Of a stretch of DNA of 64,000 nt, positions 23,967-32,878 are shown one piece after another. How positions within the stretch are numbered: position 1 is the first letter of the stretch; every line of letters starts with the position of its first letter. Both the position numbers and the translations under genes were made by a program. Under the pieces are notes generated by a model. That model had not been told where the DNA came from and searched no databases. It saw nothing but the letters and a program-made list of their open reading frames with translations. This DNA is from Phytopythium helicoides (taxonomy: Eukaryota; Oomycota; Peronosporomycetes; Pythiales; Pythiaceae), in the NCBI GenBank assembly GCA_024867545.1, contig JANFNE010000004.1:806001-870000 (forward strand). The letters are read 5' to 3'.

Positions 23967-24367
23967 CTACAAGCAGCACAGCGGCAGAAGCAGTGCGAAC
24001 GGCAGCAGGAAGAGCGCCACGGGCAGCGACAAGCCGCACGTGCACACGCTGATGAGGCAGCAGATGAAGATGATGATCCAGAGCAAGATGGAGATGCTGA
24101 AGCAGCCGCCGCGTAACCGCCGCCGCGCGTCCAGCGTCGCCAGGTCCTGCACGCCGTAGTCCCCGAGCGTCCGCGCCTCCCGCAGCGGCCTCCCGCCGTA
24201 CAACAGATACCGATCGCCGCTCTTCGCGCTCGAATCGCAGCCGTCGAGTCTCTCGACCAGCTCTGCAACTGTCGTGCTCGCATCCACCGCCAGCGTTCGC
24301 AGACGACCAGCGTCCTGCAGTTAACCGCAGCAGAAGCAGCAGCACCCGCAACAGCAGCGTTAGCCAT
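23967..24367 (-). CDS. Membrane-anchored ubiquitin-like protein with intact RLRGG followed by transmembrane helices
   Basis: From ATG 24367 (MANAAVAGAAASAAVN) a beta strand NCRTLVV leads, after a probable one-base loss near 24310, into RTLAVDASTTVAELVERLD, DRYLLYGGRPLREARTLGDYGVQDLATL and ARRRLRGG. That is a ubiquitin fold: the YGGRPL turn corresponds to ubiquitin FAGKQL and LGDYGVQ to LSDYNIQ. Directly after Gly-Gly comes a hydrophobic tail (SISILLWIIIFICCLIS, LPVALFLLPFALLLPL) able to form one hairpin or two membrane helices, ending the protein at about 133 aa. So the Ubl would be C-terminally tail-anchored, and release by a deubiquitinase would free a domain ending in LRGG. Function unknown. 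The alternative is a MUB- or Dsc3-like anchored Ubl. Confidence 0.66.
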
Positions 24368-25050
24368 CGATCGACCAGCGCTTCTGACCGTCGCTGGCCG
24401 CGCAATTGACGCGTGACGCACCCCTCGAACGAAAACCTGCATGCTCCAGGCACCGAGTCGGCCGTAGAATCCAATGCACGCGCTTTGACGCAGCAGAAGC
24501 AGCCGCGGAGCGTGGCAGAGCAGCAAGCAGGAGGCGTCGCCGACCCAAGTGAGCCCGACGTTTTTCTCCTTTCTCCACAGAACTTCTCGTGGGGTACCGC
24601 ACGTCACAGATCCTTCTTCCGTCAAAAGTCTTGGCATGGAGAGCGGGTCAAACCCACCCGTTTGCATCTAATACACTAAAAACAAGTCAGCTAGCGACCC
24701 GACCCGATTAACCCTTTTTTATCAGACGAACACGAGCGACGAAACGCTTCGCCGCTGTGATTGGTCAAAACCCCTCCCCGCCGCCGCTGATTGGCCAGAG
24801 TCACAAGGCAAGACATGGCAGCACCGTGGGATGGATGCGTTCATATCGACTGGAAGCGCGAGCCCCGCGGCGCCACTTCCGCCTTCTCTGCGTCCCCCGT
24901 GCGCGCCTCTGACGCGCTCTGCGCCTCGCTGCCGCCTCCGGTACGTGCGCGCGCGTCTTGTGTCTCGTGTCTCGCGCTCGGCGCGCCCATCGGCTGGCTG
25001 TGGCGCGCGCCGCGAGGCTCGGCGTCGCCCGATCCTGTCGCTGACGTGGC
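24368..25050. other. Divergent intergenic, anchored Ubl / deoxyhypusine hydroxylase
   Basis: 683 bp, GC-rich near the DOHH side. Two ATTGG (inverted CCAAT) words at 24760 and 24790. Open frames here are G+C artefacts with no domain signal. Confidence 0.5.
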
Positions 25051-25068
25051 GCTCATTCTGCGTTTTGC
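25051..25068 (+). promoter_or_regulatory. Oomycete core promoter (initiator + flanking region) of DOHH
   Basis: GCTCATTCTGCGTTTTGC matches 16 of 18 positions of GCTCATTYYNCAWTTTNT and lies 28-45 bp before the ATG at 25096. Confidence 0.75.
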
Positions 25069-25095
25069 AGCCTGCTAGAGCTCGCCTTCGACACC

Positions 25096-26080
25096 ATGAC
25101 CGGCATTGAGGCGCCAGACTTCGACGCGCTGCGCAGCGTGCTGCTGGACATCGAGCAGCCCGCCGGCAAGCGCACGCGCGCCGTCTTCTACCTTCGCACG
25201 CGCGGCCAGAAGGACGACCTACAGGTTCTGCTGCAGGGTGCGTCTGCATATGCTGACGGCTGGGATCTTCAACATGCACCTCTGACCTCCGCATTGCAAT
25301 GTACCGGATGATCAGCCCTGCTCAACAAGCAGGACTCGGAGCTGATGCGCCACGAGATCGCCTACGTCGTGGGACAGTTCCAGGACACGGACGCATGCGA
25401 GACGCTCGAGAAGCTCGTCGCCGACGAGGACGAGAACCTGCTCGTGCGCCACGAGTCGGCTGAGGCGCTGGGAGCTATCGGCAATGCGGCATCGCTCCCG
25501 CTGCTCGAGAAGTATGTGGCGCACCCGGCGGTCGAGCTGGCCGAGACATGCCAGATCGCCGTCGACCTCATCAAGTACAAGCTGGCGCAGGCCGAGGGCG
25601 CCATCAAGGAGAAGGAGCACGACCACAACCCGTACCGGTCAGTGGACCCCGCCCCAGCTGCGGAGAAGCATGTGACGACTGCTGAGCTGCGTGCTTCGCT
25701 GCTCAACCCCAAGGCTTCGCTGTTCGATCGCTACCGCGCCATGTTCTCGCTTCGCAACCGCAATACGGAGGAGGCTGCGCTCGCTCTTGCTGAGGGCTTC
25801 AAGGACTCCCAGCGCGCTGTTCCGCCACGAGATCGCGTATGTCATGGGCCAGATGGAGAACCCGGTGACGATCCCGGTGCTTCTCCAGGTGCTGCAGGAC
25901 AAGAGTGAGCACCGTATGGTCCGCCACGAGGCCGCCGAAGCGCTTGGCGAGCTTGGCACGCCCGAGGTTGAGAAGGTGCTCAAGGAGTACCTGAATGACG
26001 AGCACCCGGTCGTCAGCGAGAGCTGCGCTGTGGCGCTTGACATCATGGACTACTGGGCGCCTACAAACACTACCAACTAG
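25096..26080 (+). CDS. DOHH: Deoxyhypusine hydroxylase (HEAT-repeat di-iron enzyme)
   Basis: Hydroxylates deoxyhypusine on eIF5A, the last step of hypusine formation. Exons 25096-25237 and 25316-26080 flank a 78-bp GT-AG intron (VLLQ-A-LLNKQD). The four iron-binding His-Glu pairs of the family are all present: LMRHEIAYVVGQ, LVRHESAEALG, LFRHEIAYVMGQ and MVRHEAAEALG, two in each half of the HEAT superhelix. One extra C near 25810 (GACTCCCAGC) breaks the frame between the halves. Without it the protein is 301 aa against 302 in human. The neighbours are unrelated. Confidence 0.94.
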
Positions 26081-26166
26081 AGGCTTTAGTTTGATTTGGT
26101 TATCACAACGAATAGTCCTTTCATATGCACCTACGAATCTCTAGTTTTTGCGCTGTATTCGCGATA

Positions 26167-27680
26167 TTAAGCATAGAGGTAGCCGACTTGCTTCTCTGTG
26201 AAGGTCTGCAGTGATGGAGGCAGTACCTGTGAGCTCTTCTGGAGACGCTTGATGATGATTCGCAAAGTTTCGGGCGATAAAGCAACTTCATGCATGGGTA
26301 GTGGCGGAAGGTGATGGTCATGATCGTGATGATCCGTTCCGCATGGAGATGCACTCTTGTCTTCCGTGGGGGCAAACAGCACTTTGAGTACACGACGGAA
26401 CTCATGCGAATGCTCGTCCTGCACCATCGTTTCCCAGCTCAGGAGCTGGAGCTGGTATGTCGGCAGTGGAGGTGGGATTGGTCCAATGACCGGTGGTGGT
26501 GCAACAAATGAAGCTGCATCCTTCAGTGGAGCTAATCGGTAACGGAAGATGCCATCCGAATCCGCAAGCTCGAGCAACTTTGCGCTGAGGATGCTGTCAA
26601 TTGTGTACCGTCCGAAGATGTCATGATTGTCAAAACTCGAAGCTCCAATCACGTGCTTGTGAAGGCGGAGAGTTGCTGGGTTATCGGCACTTGACAGTCC
26701 AATAACGCTGCGGCACTTGCCACAGAACACTGTCTGCCACTGCTCGTCCGGTTTCTCGGCGGTATCGTTTGCTTTGGACTCGATTGCAACCGGCTCGCAC
26801 ACGATAGCGGACTCCGATAGATCCTCGCGATGGATCATGATGTCAGCTTCACCCACAAAGATTCGCCGCTTCTGCGATGCGATGCCGTCTCGTGGAATGT
26901 GCTCAAACGCGCCGATTCCTGACCCCCAAAAGTCGAACATCTCCATCCAATTGGTCGACGGGAGCGGCAGGACCTTGTCAAAGCGGTCGGACGGGGAGCC
27001 TGTGTCGTGTCGTTGATCAAGGAGCGAGCTGTCGCACGATCGGCACCAGAGCGATGCGTAGCTCTGCGTCTCGAGCTCCTCCTGCGCAACTCTGGAAAAC
27101 GACGAGAGCCCGCCAAGCGACTGCTTCTCGGTCTCCTTCACGGGCAGGCGCAGGTACAGGTGATCTTGCTGTTCGACATGGCATTAGACTCTACCGCCCC
27201 TCCACCGCATACCCAGCCGTCACTCACCTTCTTGACAACCGAGCACTCGTCAGCCTGCACGTCGCGGTCGATCGTCGTCTGCCATAGCGTCGCTGGCGGC
27301 GCATCGCTTCCAGCGATCCGCCGCACGAGCTTCACGTCCGGAAACGCCACCTCGACGCCCAGCTCCTCGACAGGAACGCGCTGCGCCTCCTCCCCCAGCG
27401 CCAGGTAGCAGTTGTAGCAGCCCACGTTGGCGTGCAGCTCGACCAGGAAGCGCCGCCCCGCGCCCCGCTGCTCCTCGTCCACCCGCAGCGCCTGCAGCTC
27501 GGCCGCCAGCCGCGCCGCCGCGCGCTCGACCTCCAGCTCCGAGCGCCGCTCCGAGCGCCTGGCGCTCTCCAGCTCTCCGCGCGCGCGCTCCAGCAGCCTG
27601 CGCGCGTGCTCCGCGGCCGCCAGCGCGCTCGCGTGCTCCTCCCGCGCGGCTCGCAGCTCGTCGGCCACCTCCATGGCCAT
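26167..27680 (-). CDS. UBE3D: UBE3D, HECT-like E2-binding E3 ubiquitin ligase
   Basis: Two exons (27228-27680, 26167-27168) with a 59-bp intron join as VVKK|QDHLYLRLPV, giving 484 aa. Signatures of the family: LWCRSCDSSLL and VFCGKCRSVIG Cys pairs that bind zinc, KVLPLPSTNWMEMF (human RVLPLPSENW), RRVLKVLFAP, and the C terminus SSQVLPPSLQTFTEKQVGYLYA (human ANLPSSLRRMNSFQVAFLKM). The first ~75 residues are an extra Ala/Arg/Glu-rich coiled coil (AARRSERR-like heptads) that the animal protein lacks. The first ATG of the run, 27680, was chosen; an upstream in-frame ATG at 27737 is possible. Substrate unknown; the human protein binds UBE2C and cyclin B. No frame break. Confidence 0.87.
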
Positions 27681-28335
27681 GCTCGATTGACGCCCAGCGC
27701 CGCGTTTGACGCGTCTGATATAACGGACGTGTTGCAATTCCGCAAACGGGGAGCCGCGCTCGACTCGTCGTCATGCGGGCCGTCTGTCTGGTCGTCGGTC
27801 GCCGCCTTGCTGACGCGTTGAGCCCGTCGCAGAGCCGGCCGAGCCGCCGGATCTTTCGCTCGCCAGGGCTCCGCAATCTCCGCCGACCTGGCAGCCCACA
27901 ACTTGAGGCGGTGAAGTGGCGTCAAGGATTTCGAACCGAGGTCGAAGCGAGCGCCAGGGCGGCGCGAACGCGGTTTGGATGCGTGGATTTTCGCGCAACT
28001 CGAAAAAGCTGAATTGGATGAGATGGAGATGGAGCCAAAGATGCGCATGGGTCCACGCGGCGGGCGTCGAACAGCCACATCTTGCTCTCGAGTGCAGCTG
28101 CGGACGTCCAGAGGCGAGAGCTCAGCCGTGACGGCTCCTGGCCCCGCGTGACTGCTCCATGATGGCCCCGCGCCGTTCGGATCGGACTTGCGAAATTTTC
28201 GAGCGGGCGAAAAATCCGACGTTGACGTAAAGGCTGCTTGGCGCCTGTTTGCATACTGAAGCCGAGTCACTCGGGCTCTTTTTGCTGGTTGTGTGGCGCG
28301 CTGATTCGCCGGTCAACAGACGTCAGGTTGCGTTA
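27681..28335. other. Intergenic between UBE3D and the transposon
   Basis: 655 bp of GC-rich sequence. Open frames are antisense-type artefacts. TA at 28334-28335 is the left target-site copy of the transposon. Confidence 0.5.
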
Positions 28336-28361
28336 CCGTATAGTAACTGTCCTATCCGACA
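28336..28361 (+). repeat. Left 26-bp terminal inverted repeat
   Basis: Starts CCGTATAGTAACTGTCC and ends TATCCGACA. Exact reverse complement of 30219-30244. Confidence 0.95.
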
Positions 28362-28444
28362 AATTGTTGTATCCGACAAGCAATTTTGGCCAATAAAAGA
28401 TCGTAATCGAACGAGTCAGATCAAAATTGTTGTATCCGACAAGC
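28361..28444 (+). repeat. Two 21-bp subterminal direct repeats inside the left transposon end
   Basis: 28361-28381 and 28424-28444 are identical and contain TTGTATCCGACAAG. The last ten bases of the terminal repeat (CTATCCGACA) carry the same core, so ATCCGACA occurs three times at the left end and once at the right. These are probable transposase-binding sites. Confidence 0.8.
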
Positions 28445-28507
28445 TAGTTCAGCCAGTGGTTCAAGTGCTAAGGTGACAGGTTTGCAGGACACTTTCGGTT
28501 TGGCCAA

Positions 28508-29980
28508 ATGGTAAGAGGCAGGAAGCGGCACAGTGAACAAGGCGGCAGAAAGCCGCGAGAACACCTGCGCTCGGTTCCAACGTACGAATTTCGCCTCGCT
28601 GTCGTCCTATACTTTGAGAGTCATGATATTACGAGCACGCTAGCTCGCTTCTACCCCGGTCTCGGCGACAAACAACTGAATACCAAGCGAAAGAGTGTCT
28701 ACCTTTGGCGGAAGCACAAGGACGAGATCACTGCAGCATGCGCCTCCGGCACTTCGGCGCAGATGCGGCGCTTGCGTCAGCTAGGGACCGCGACAACGCT
28801 TCCTATAGAAGCCGAGAAACATGTCGTTCAATGGATCAATGCATACCGAGACGAGGGTCTTCCCGTCTCGGCGCTGATGCTTCAGCGCAAGGCGCTTGGA
28901 GTCGCTCGTGACTCCGGTGTCGACCCCGCCGTCTTTTTAGCTACCAGAGGATGGTCCCAAGGCTTTTTGAAGCGGCACCAACTGTCTCTACGGGCACGTA
29001 CACGCCAAGGCCAAATCTCACCCGAGGACGCTGGGTCTGTTCTCGCCGCTTTTAACGTCCGAGTCAAGCAACGGATGGCCGAGCTGAACGTGGACGTCGT
29101 GCACAATGCGGACCAGACTCCTATCTTTTTTGAGTATCTGCCTAAGAATACCATAAACGCCAAGGGCGCCCACACAGTATGGGTACGGTCTGGTGGTCGC
29201 GACAAAGAACGCCTGACATGCATGTTGCTCGGAGACTCTACTGGGCGCAAGTATCCGCCATATCTAGTACTCAAGACGGCGCCATCTACTGTGCCTGCTA
29301 TCCGCGCCGAGAACGCACAGAAACGCCATGGCTTTGGCAAACGATTGTGGGCCGAGCTGGAGACGATGCAGGCCGCGCATAACCTGCGTATCTACGGCAA
29401 CAAGACCGGGTGGTGGAACGAGGGGCTGACGGTCGACTTCCTGCGCCATTTTTTCAGCGAGCGTGATGACATGACCGTGCCAATTCTACTCCTCTTAGAC
29501 GAGTTCTCTGCGCACTGGACTGCTGACGTCACAGCGTGTGCTCAAGAGCTCAATGGAGAGCTCATGGTGGTTCCCGCTGGTTGCACCAGCGTCTGTCAGC
29601 CTGCTGATGTGGCTTGGAATCGCCCCCTGAAGCAGCGGCTCCGCCAGCTATGGATTGAATATCTAGAGACTCAGATGAAAGAGCACGATGCAGCGATGGT
29701 GGTGGGCAAGAGTTTTCGGATGCTTGCACCGGATCGCACCAGGGTCATCAAGTGGATAGCGTCGGCCTGGGATGAGCTGTCAGCAGACACCATCGCGAAC
29801 GGATTTAGCGGGGTGCTGCGCGAGCGGGAACTCGACGAAGAGGAGCAAGCTGAGATGGAGCGGGTAGTAGGACGCCTTGAACAGTGCAGCATGCTTGACG
29901 AGAGCGTCGGCGAGGTCACTGGGGAGCAGGACGTGGTGGACGCCGCCCTCATGGACGAGCGTGGGGGCGTGCTTGTGTAG
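28508..29980 (+). CDS. pogo/Tigger-like DDE transposase
   Basis: 490 aa, intact. The N terminus is basic with helix-turn-helix character (STLARFYPGLGDKQLNTKRKSVYLWRKHK). A CENP-B-like second DNA-binding segment follows (EKHVVQWINAYRDEGLPVS, then TRGWSQGFLKRHQLSLRARTRQ). The DDE core supplies three acids in HNADQTPIFF, LLLLDEFSAHW and CQPADVAWNRPLK, near residues 205, 330 and 370. FSAHW and the QPxDxxxNxPLK pattern are usual for pogo/Tigger enzymes. The start ATG 28508 leaves 172 bp of left end. The acidic C-terminal tail (ELDEEEQAEME) is common in the group. Cuts and pastes the element at TA sites. Confidence 0.93.
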   Translation: MVRGRKRHSEQGGRKPREHLRSVPTYEFRLAVVLYFESHDITSTLARFYPGLGDKQLNTKRKSVYLWRKHKDEITAACASGTSAQMRRLRQLGTATTLPIEAEKHVVQWINAYRDEGLPVSALMLQRKALGVARDSGVDPAVFLATRGWSQGFLKRHQLSLRARTRQGQISPEDAGSVLAAFNVRVKQRMAELNVDVVHNADQTPIFFEYLPKNTINAKGAHTVWVRSGGRDKERLTCMLLGDSTGRKYPPYLVLKTAPSTVPAIRAENAQKRHGFGKRLWAELETMQAAHNLRIYGNKTGWWNEGLTVDFLRHFFSERDDMTVPILLLLDEFSAHWTADVTACAQELNGELMVVPAGCTSVCQPADVAWNRPLKQRLRQLWIEYLETQMKEHDAAMVVGKSFRMLAPDRTRVIKWIASAWDELSADTIANGFSGVLRERELDEEEQAEMERVVGRLEQCSMLDESVGEVTGEQDVVDAALMDERGGVLV

Positions 29981-30218
29981 ACCTATACGGTAAGATCACT
30001 TCCTTGCTGTACTTTGTCGTTTTGGTCATGCGCGGTAGGAGGGTTGTCGGGGTAAACCCCCCTCCTGAACTCGATTCTGCAGTCCATTTTGGTTGAAGTG
30101 CTCGTTTTGTTCGGTTTCAACTGTCCCAATTCTGCCCACCAGCTGGTTGATAGTCTGCACAAATTTATACTCAACAAATCATTACTAGACAGAGGTAAAT
30201 ATTGCTCTGGTCCAAGGC

Positions 30219-30244
30219 TGTCGGATAGGACAGTTACTATACGG
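30219..30244 (-). repeat. Right 26-bp terminal inverted repeat
   Basis: Ends GGACAGTTACTATACGG before the TA duplication. Perfect match to the left repeat in reverse complement. Confidence 0.95.
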
Positions 30245-30246
30245 TA

Positions 30247-30850
30247 TGTTGTGAGAGGGGGGAACAAGGCCACTGCGGTCCACTATGGCGGCGTCCGTAT
30301 CAAACCACGGTTCGTAACCGCAGGAGCCAGACGCTCGACAGCGTGACCGAAGTGCAGGCTCTGTTTTTGGCGAAGGTAAATGTAATGCATTACTAGAGGT
30401 AGAGCGTCCATATGGGTGCAGTTCCCACATGTTCCGCTCTCATCCACAAATTCACTCTCAGAGGCTATCAATCCCCGACAGGCTCGCAAAGCAGCGTGCC
30501 CATCCGCCCTCATACAAACCGCCATAGGCGCCGGCCCCTTTTCTCCAGCCTACAACTTTACCACCGCGCGCTGCAGACGTCGGCCGGCTCGTCCCCCCGG
30601 CGGTCCCCACAACGCAAGGCGCCGGCCGCAGTCGCCGCCTCGAGCCCCCGCGCGACTCGCAGGTCTCGCGCCCTCAGCGGCAGCGCCCCACACGCCCCCC
30701 AGGCCTCTCGCCGGCGAGCGAGGCGGGCCGAGGACCACGAAGCGGCTGCGGCAGCTGCTCCAGGCGGCGCCCGCCGAGGAAGCGGCGGCCAAGGCGCAGA
30801 CCGCCGAGCGCAGCGGCGTGGAGCCGCGCCGCGTGCCGCTGCAGCGCGCC
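30247..30850. other. Intergenic / possible 5' extension of the PX-OTU gene
   Basis: 604 bp. The frame of the PX-OTU gene is open back to about 30416. The stretch TKRLRQLLQAAPAEEAAAK (about 30730-30785) could be real N-terminal sequence, so the true start may lie in this interval. Confidence 0.45.
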
Positions 30851-32446
30851 ATGACGCCCGAGGACATCCAGGGCGACTACGCGTGCGCGATCGGCGTGAC
30901 CGACTTCCGCGTCAACCGCAAGGCAGAGTACAAGGTGCTCGTGCAGATCTCCTTCTACTCGTCGCGCACGCACTCGCCCGCGCGCACGAGCTGGCACATA
31001 TGGCGCTCCTTCTCCGCGTTCCGCAAGCTTGACGAGCAGCTGCGCAAGCGCCACGCCGCGCTGCTCAAGGGCATCAAGTTCCCGCCGCTCTACCGGCGAA
31101 AGGCGCTCTTCCGCGCCTAACCTCAGCGTCGACTTTATGGAGAACCGCATGCGCGAGCTAGACAACTACATCCAGATGGTCGTCGTCAACCCCGCGCTCG
31201 TCGCGTTCAACCTGCTCTCCGTCCAGAGCCAGACGCTCAAGACCTTCGTCGCATTCGCGAACGGGTTCGGCTCCAACCCAGAGTACGAGCAGCAGGACGC
31301 GCAGCTGCGCCCCAGCTCCTCCATCCTCGCGTCGCCGGCGGTAGTGGCGCAGACGATGAACCCGCGCGCCACGCAGAGTGTCATGGGCGACGACGACGAC
31401 GACTTCCGGTCCGTCTCCTCCAGCAGCACCATCTCCTCGGTTAGCACGGCCGCCTCCAGCGGCGGCGACTACCGGTGGTCCGGCACGGGCTTCGTCGGCT
31501 CGCAGAGCTTCGTTCGCCACACCGTTCCGCCACCGTTTGGCGCTTCAGGGCTCCGGAGGTGACTCGCGCTCGTCGATGGTGAGCTCGCGCGGCAGCTGGT
31601 TCCCAGTGTCGTCATCGTCGAGCTCGATCGGCCCGCGCGCATCTATTGTGTCTGACTCTGGCGCGGCGATTCGCCAGTCGATGTCCATGTCAATGATGCG
31701 ACCGAGCACTGGCGCTCTACAGGCTGCGACGCCGTCAGACATCATCGCTCCGGAACTAGACATGCAGCGCGCGCAGATGGAAGAGCGACTCGTTGCGACT
31801 GGGCTCCAGGGCGTTGGTATGCCGCCTGATGGATCCTGCTTGCTCCACTGCATTGTGTATGAGATGTATCCCGCTCCAGTGCCTGCGGGACTACCCGCCT
31901 GGCATGACGGTTGTGAACGTTGGTGCGGCAGACGGTATGGCTCCTCGCCGTGTGGCAGCAGCGCAGTTCTTGCGAGTGAAGCTCATGGAGTACGGTCTGG
32001 AGCACGTCGAAAAGCTTGCGACGTTCCTAATGCAGGACGTCGAGGAGCTGCGCGACCGATACGAGACCTTCCGTGACACTCCGGACGAGCAGGCGACTAC
32101 TGCTGAGCTCTACGCCGTGGCAAGCATGTTCAACATCGAACTTGTGCTGATCTCGAACGACGAGAGCTTCCAGATCGACCCTGTGCTGCCTGTTGAGGGC
32201 CTTCCATCTGTTAGGGAGGGTCCGATGCGCATCGTCACGCTCGGCTACATGATCCCAGCGGGCGGTCTTTCCGGCCACTACATTTGCACACGCGAGCGCC
32301 GTGGTGCCATGGGCATGCCTGCCAACTCGTTCTCGGGCGGAAGCTACCGTGGATCCATCAGCATCAAGCCTCCTAGCAAGGCAAGTGCTCGGTGCGTGAC
32401 CGTGAGCCGACCGTTTGAGCGCATCCCTGAGCAGCGCGTCGAGTAG
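30851..32446 (+). CDS. PX-domain / OTU-domain fusion protein, putative deubiquitinase
   Basis: From ATG 30851 an N-terminal PX domain (phosphoinositide binding: ISFYSSRTHSPARTSWHIWRS, KGIKFPPLYRRKALF, DNYIQMVVVNP) is followed by a Ser-rich linker with an Asp run, and then an OTU cysteine-protease domain: MPPDGSCLLHCIVYEMYP (Asp-Gly-x-Cys nucleophile loop), LYAVASMFNIELVLIS, and GLSGHYICTRERR with the catalytic His. Three one-base insertions (near 31112, 31542 and 31873) interrupt the frame; removing them gives 530 aa. The PX part should bring the protease to endosomal membranes. This domain pair is not one I know from animals or plants. The upstream neighbour is the transposon. Confidence 0.8.
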
Positions 32447-32878
32447 AGTATACACTATAAGGGACCAACATCCAACCTTCCAAGCCACGGAAGACGAGCG
32501 GTATCGGATCGGCCGAGCAGCAACAATACTAGATACCAGAGAAACACATCAACATCAACACACAACAGCAACAACACCAGGCAGTCGGGTAGTCATTGAG
32601 TCAAGCATGACGTCGAAGTAAGCGCGAGCGAAGTAGCGTGGCAGAAGCGCGCGCTCGGGCAAATCGTGAGGATAATTATTTTGGTTTGTGTGCGTTTGCC
32701 GCTCGCCTCCTGCCCCTCTGTTTGTCCAACAAAATCGGTGAATTCTAGCGATCCCGAATGAACTCGCAGTATTTTTCCTTCAGCTCATTCATGAATTTTG
32801 TGTTGGCTCACACTTTTGCTTTTCATTTTGCCTTTGTGATTATAGACATGATGTAGAGCAATTCTCCGATGCGGAATT
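32447..32878. other. Convergent intergenic, PX-OTU / CDC20
   Basis: 432 bp, AT-richer than the surroundings, with several CAACA words near 32545-32580. Nothing that looks like a gene. Confidence 0.5.

Larger units (their letters stand above)
28336..30244 (+). mobile_element. Complete pogo/Tigger-like (Tc1/mariner superfamily) DNA transposon
   Basis: 1,909 bp bounded by perfect 26-bp inverted repeats (starting CCGTATAGTAACTGTCC) and flanked on both sides by TA (28334-28335 and 30245-30246), the target duplication of this superfamily. It carries one intact transposase gene in the + direction. Perfect ends and an unbroken frame suggest recent insertion. No sign of other cargo genes. Confidence 0.92.

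Noticed and set aside
28336..30244. Transposon ends as a CRISPR-like or phage attachment repeat
   Set aside because: Inverted perfect ends plus TA duplication and a DDE transposase explain them fully; no spacer array exists in the window.
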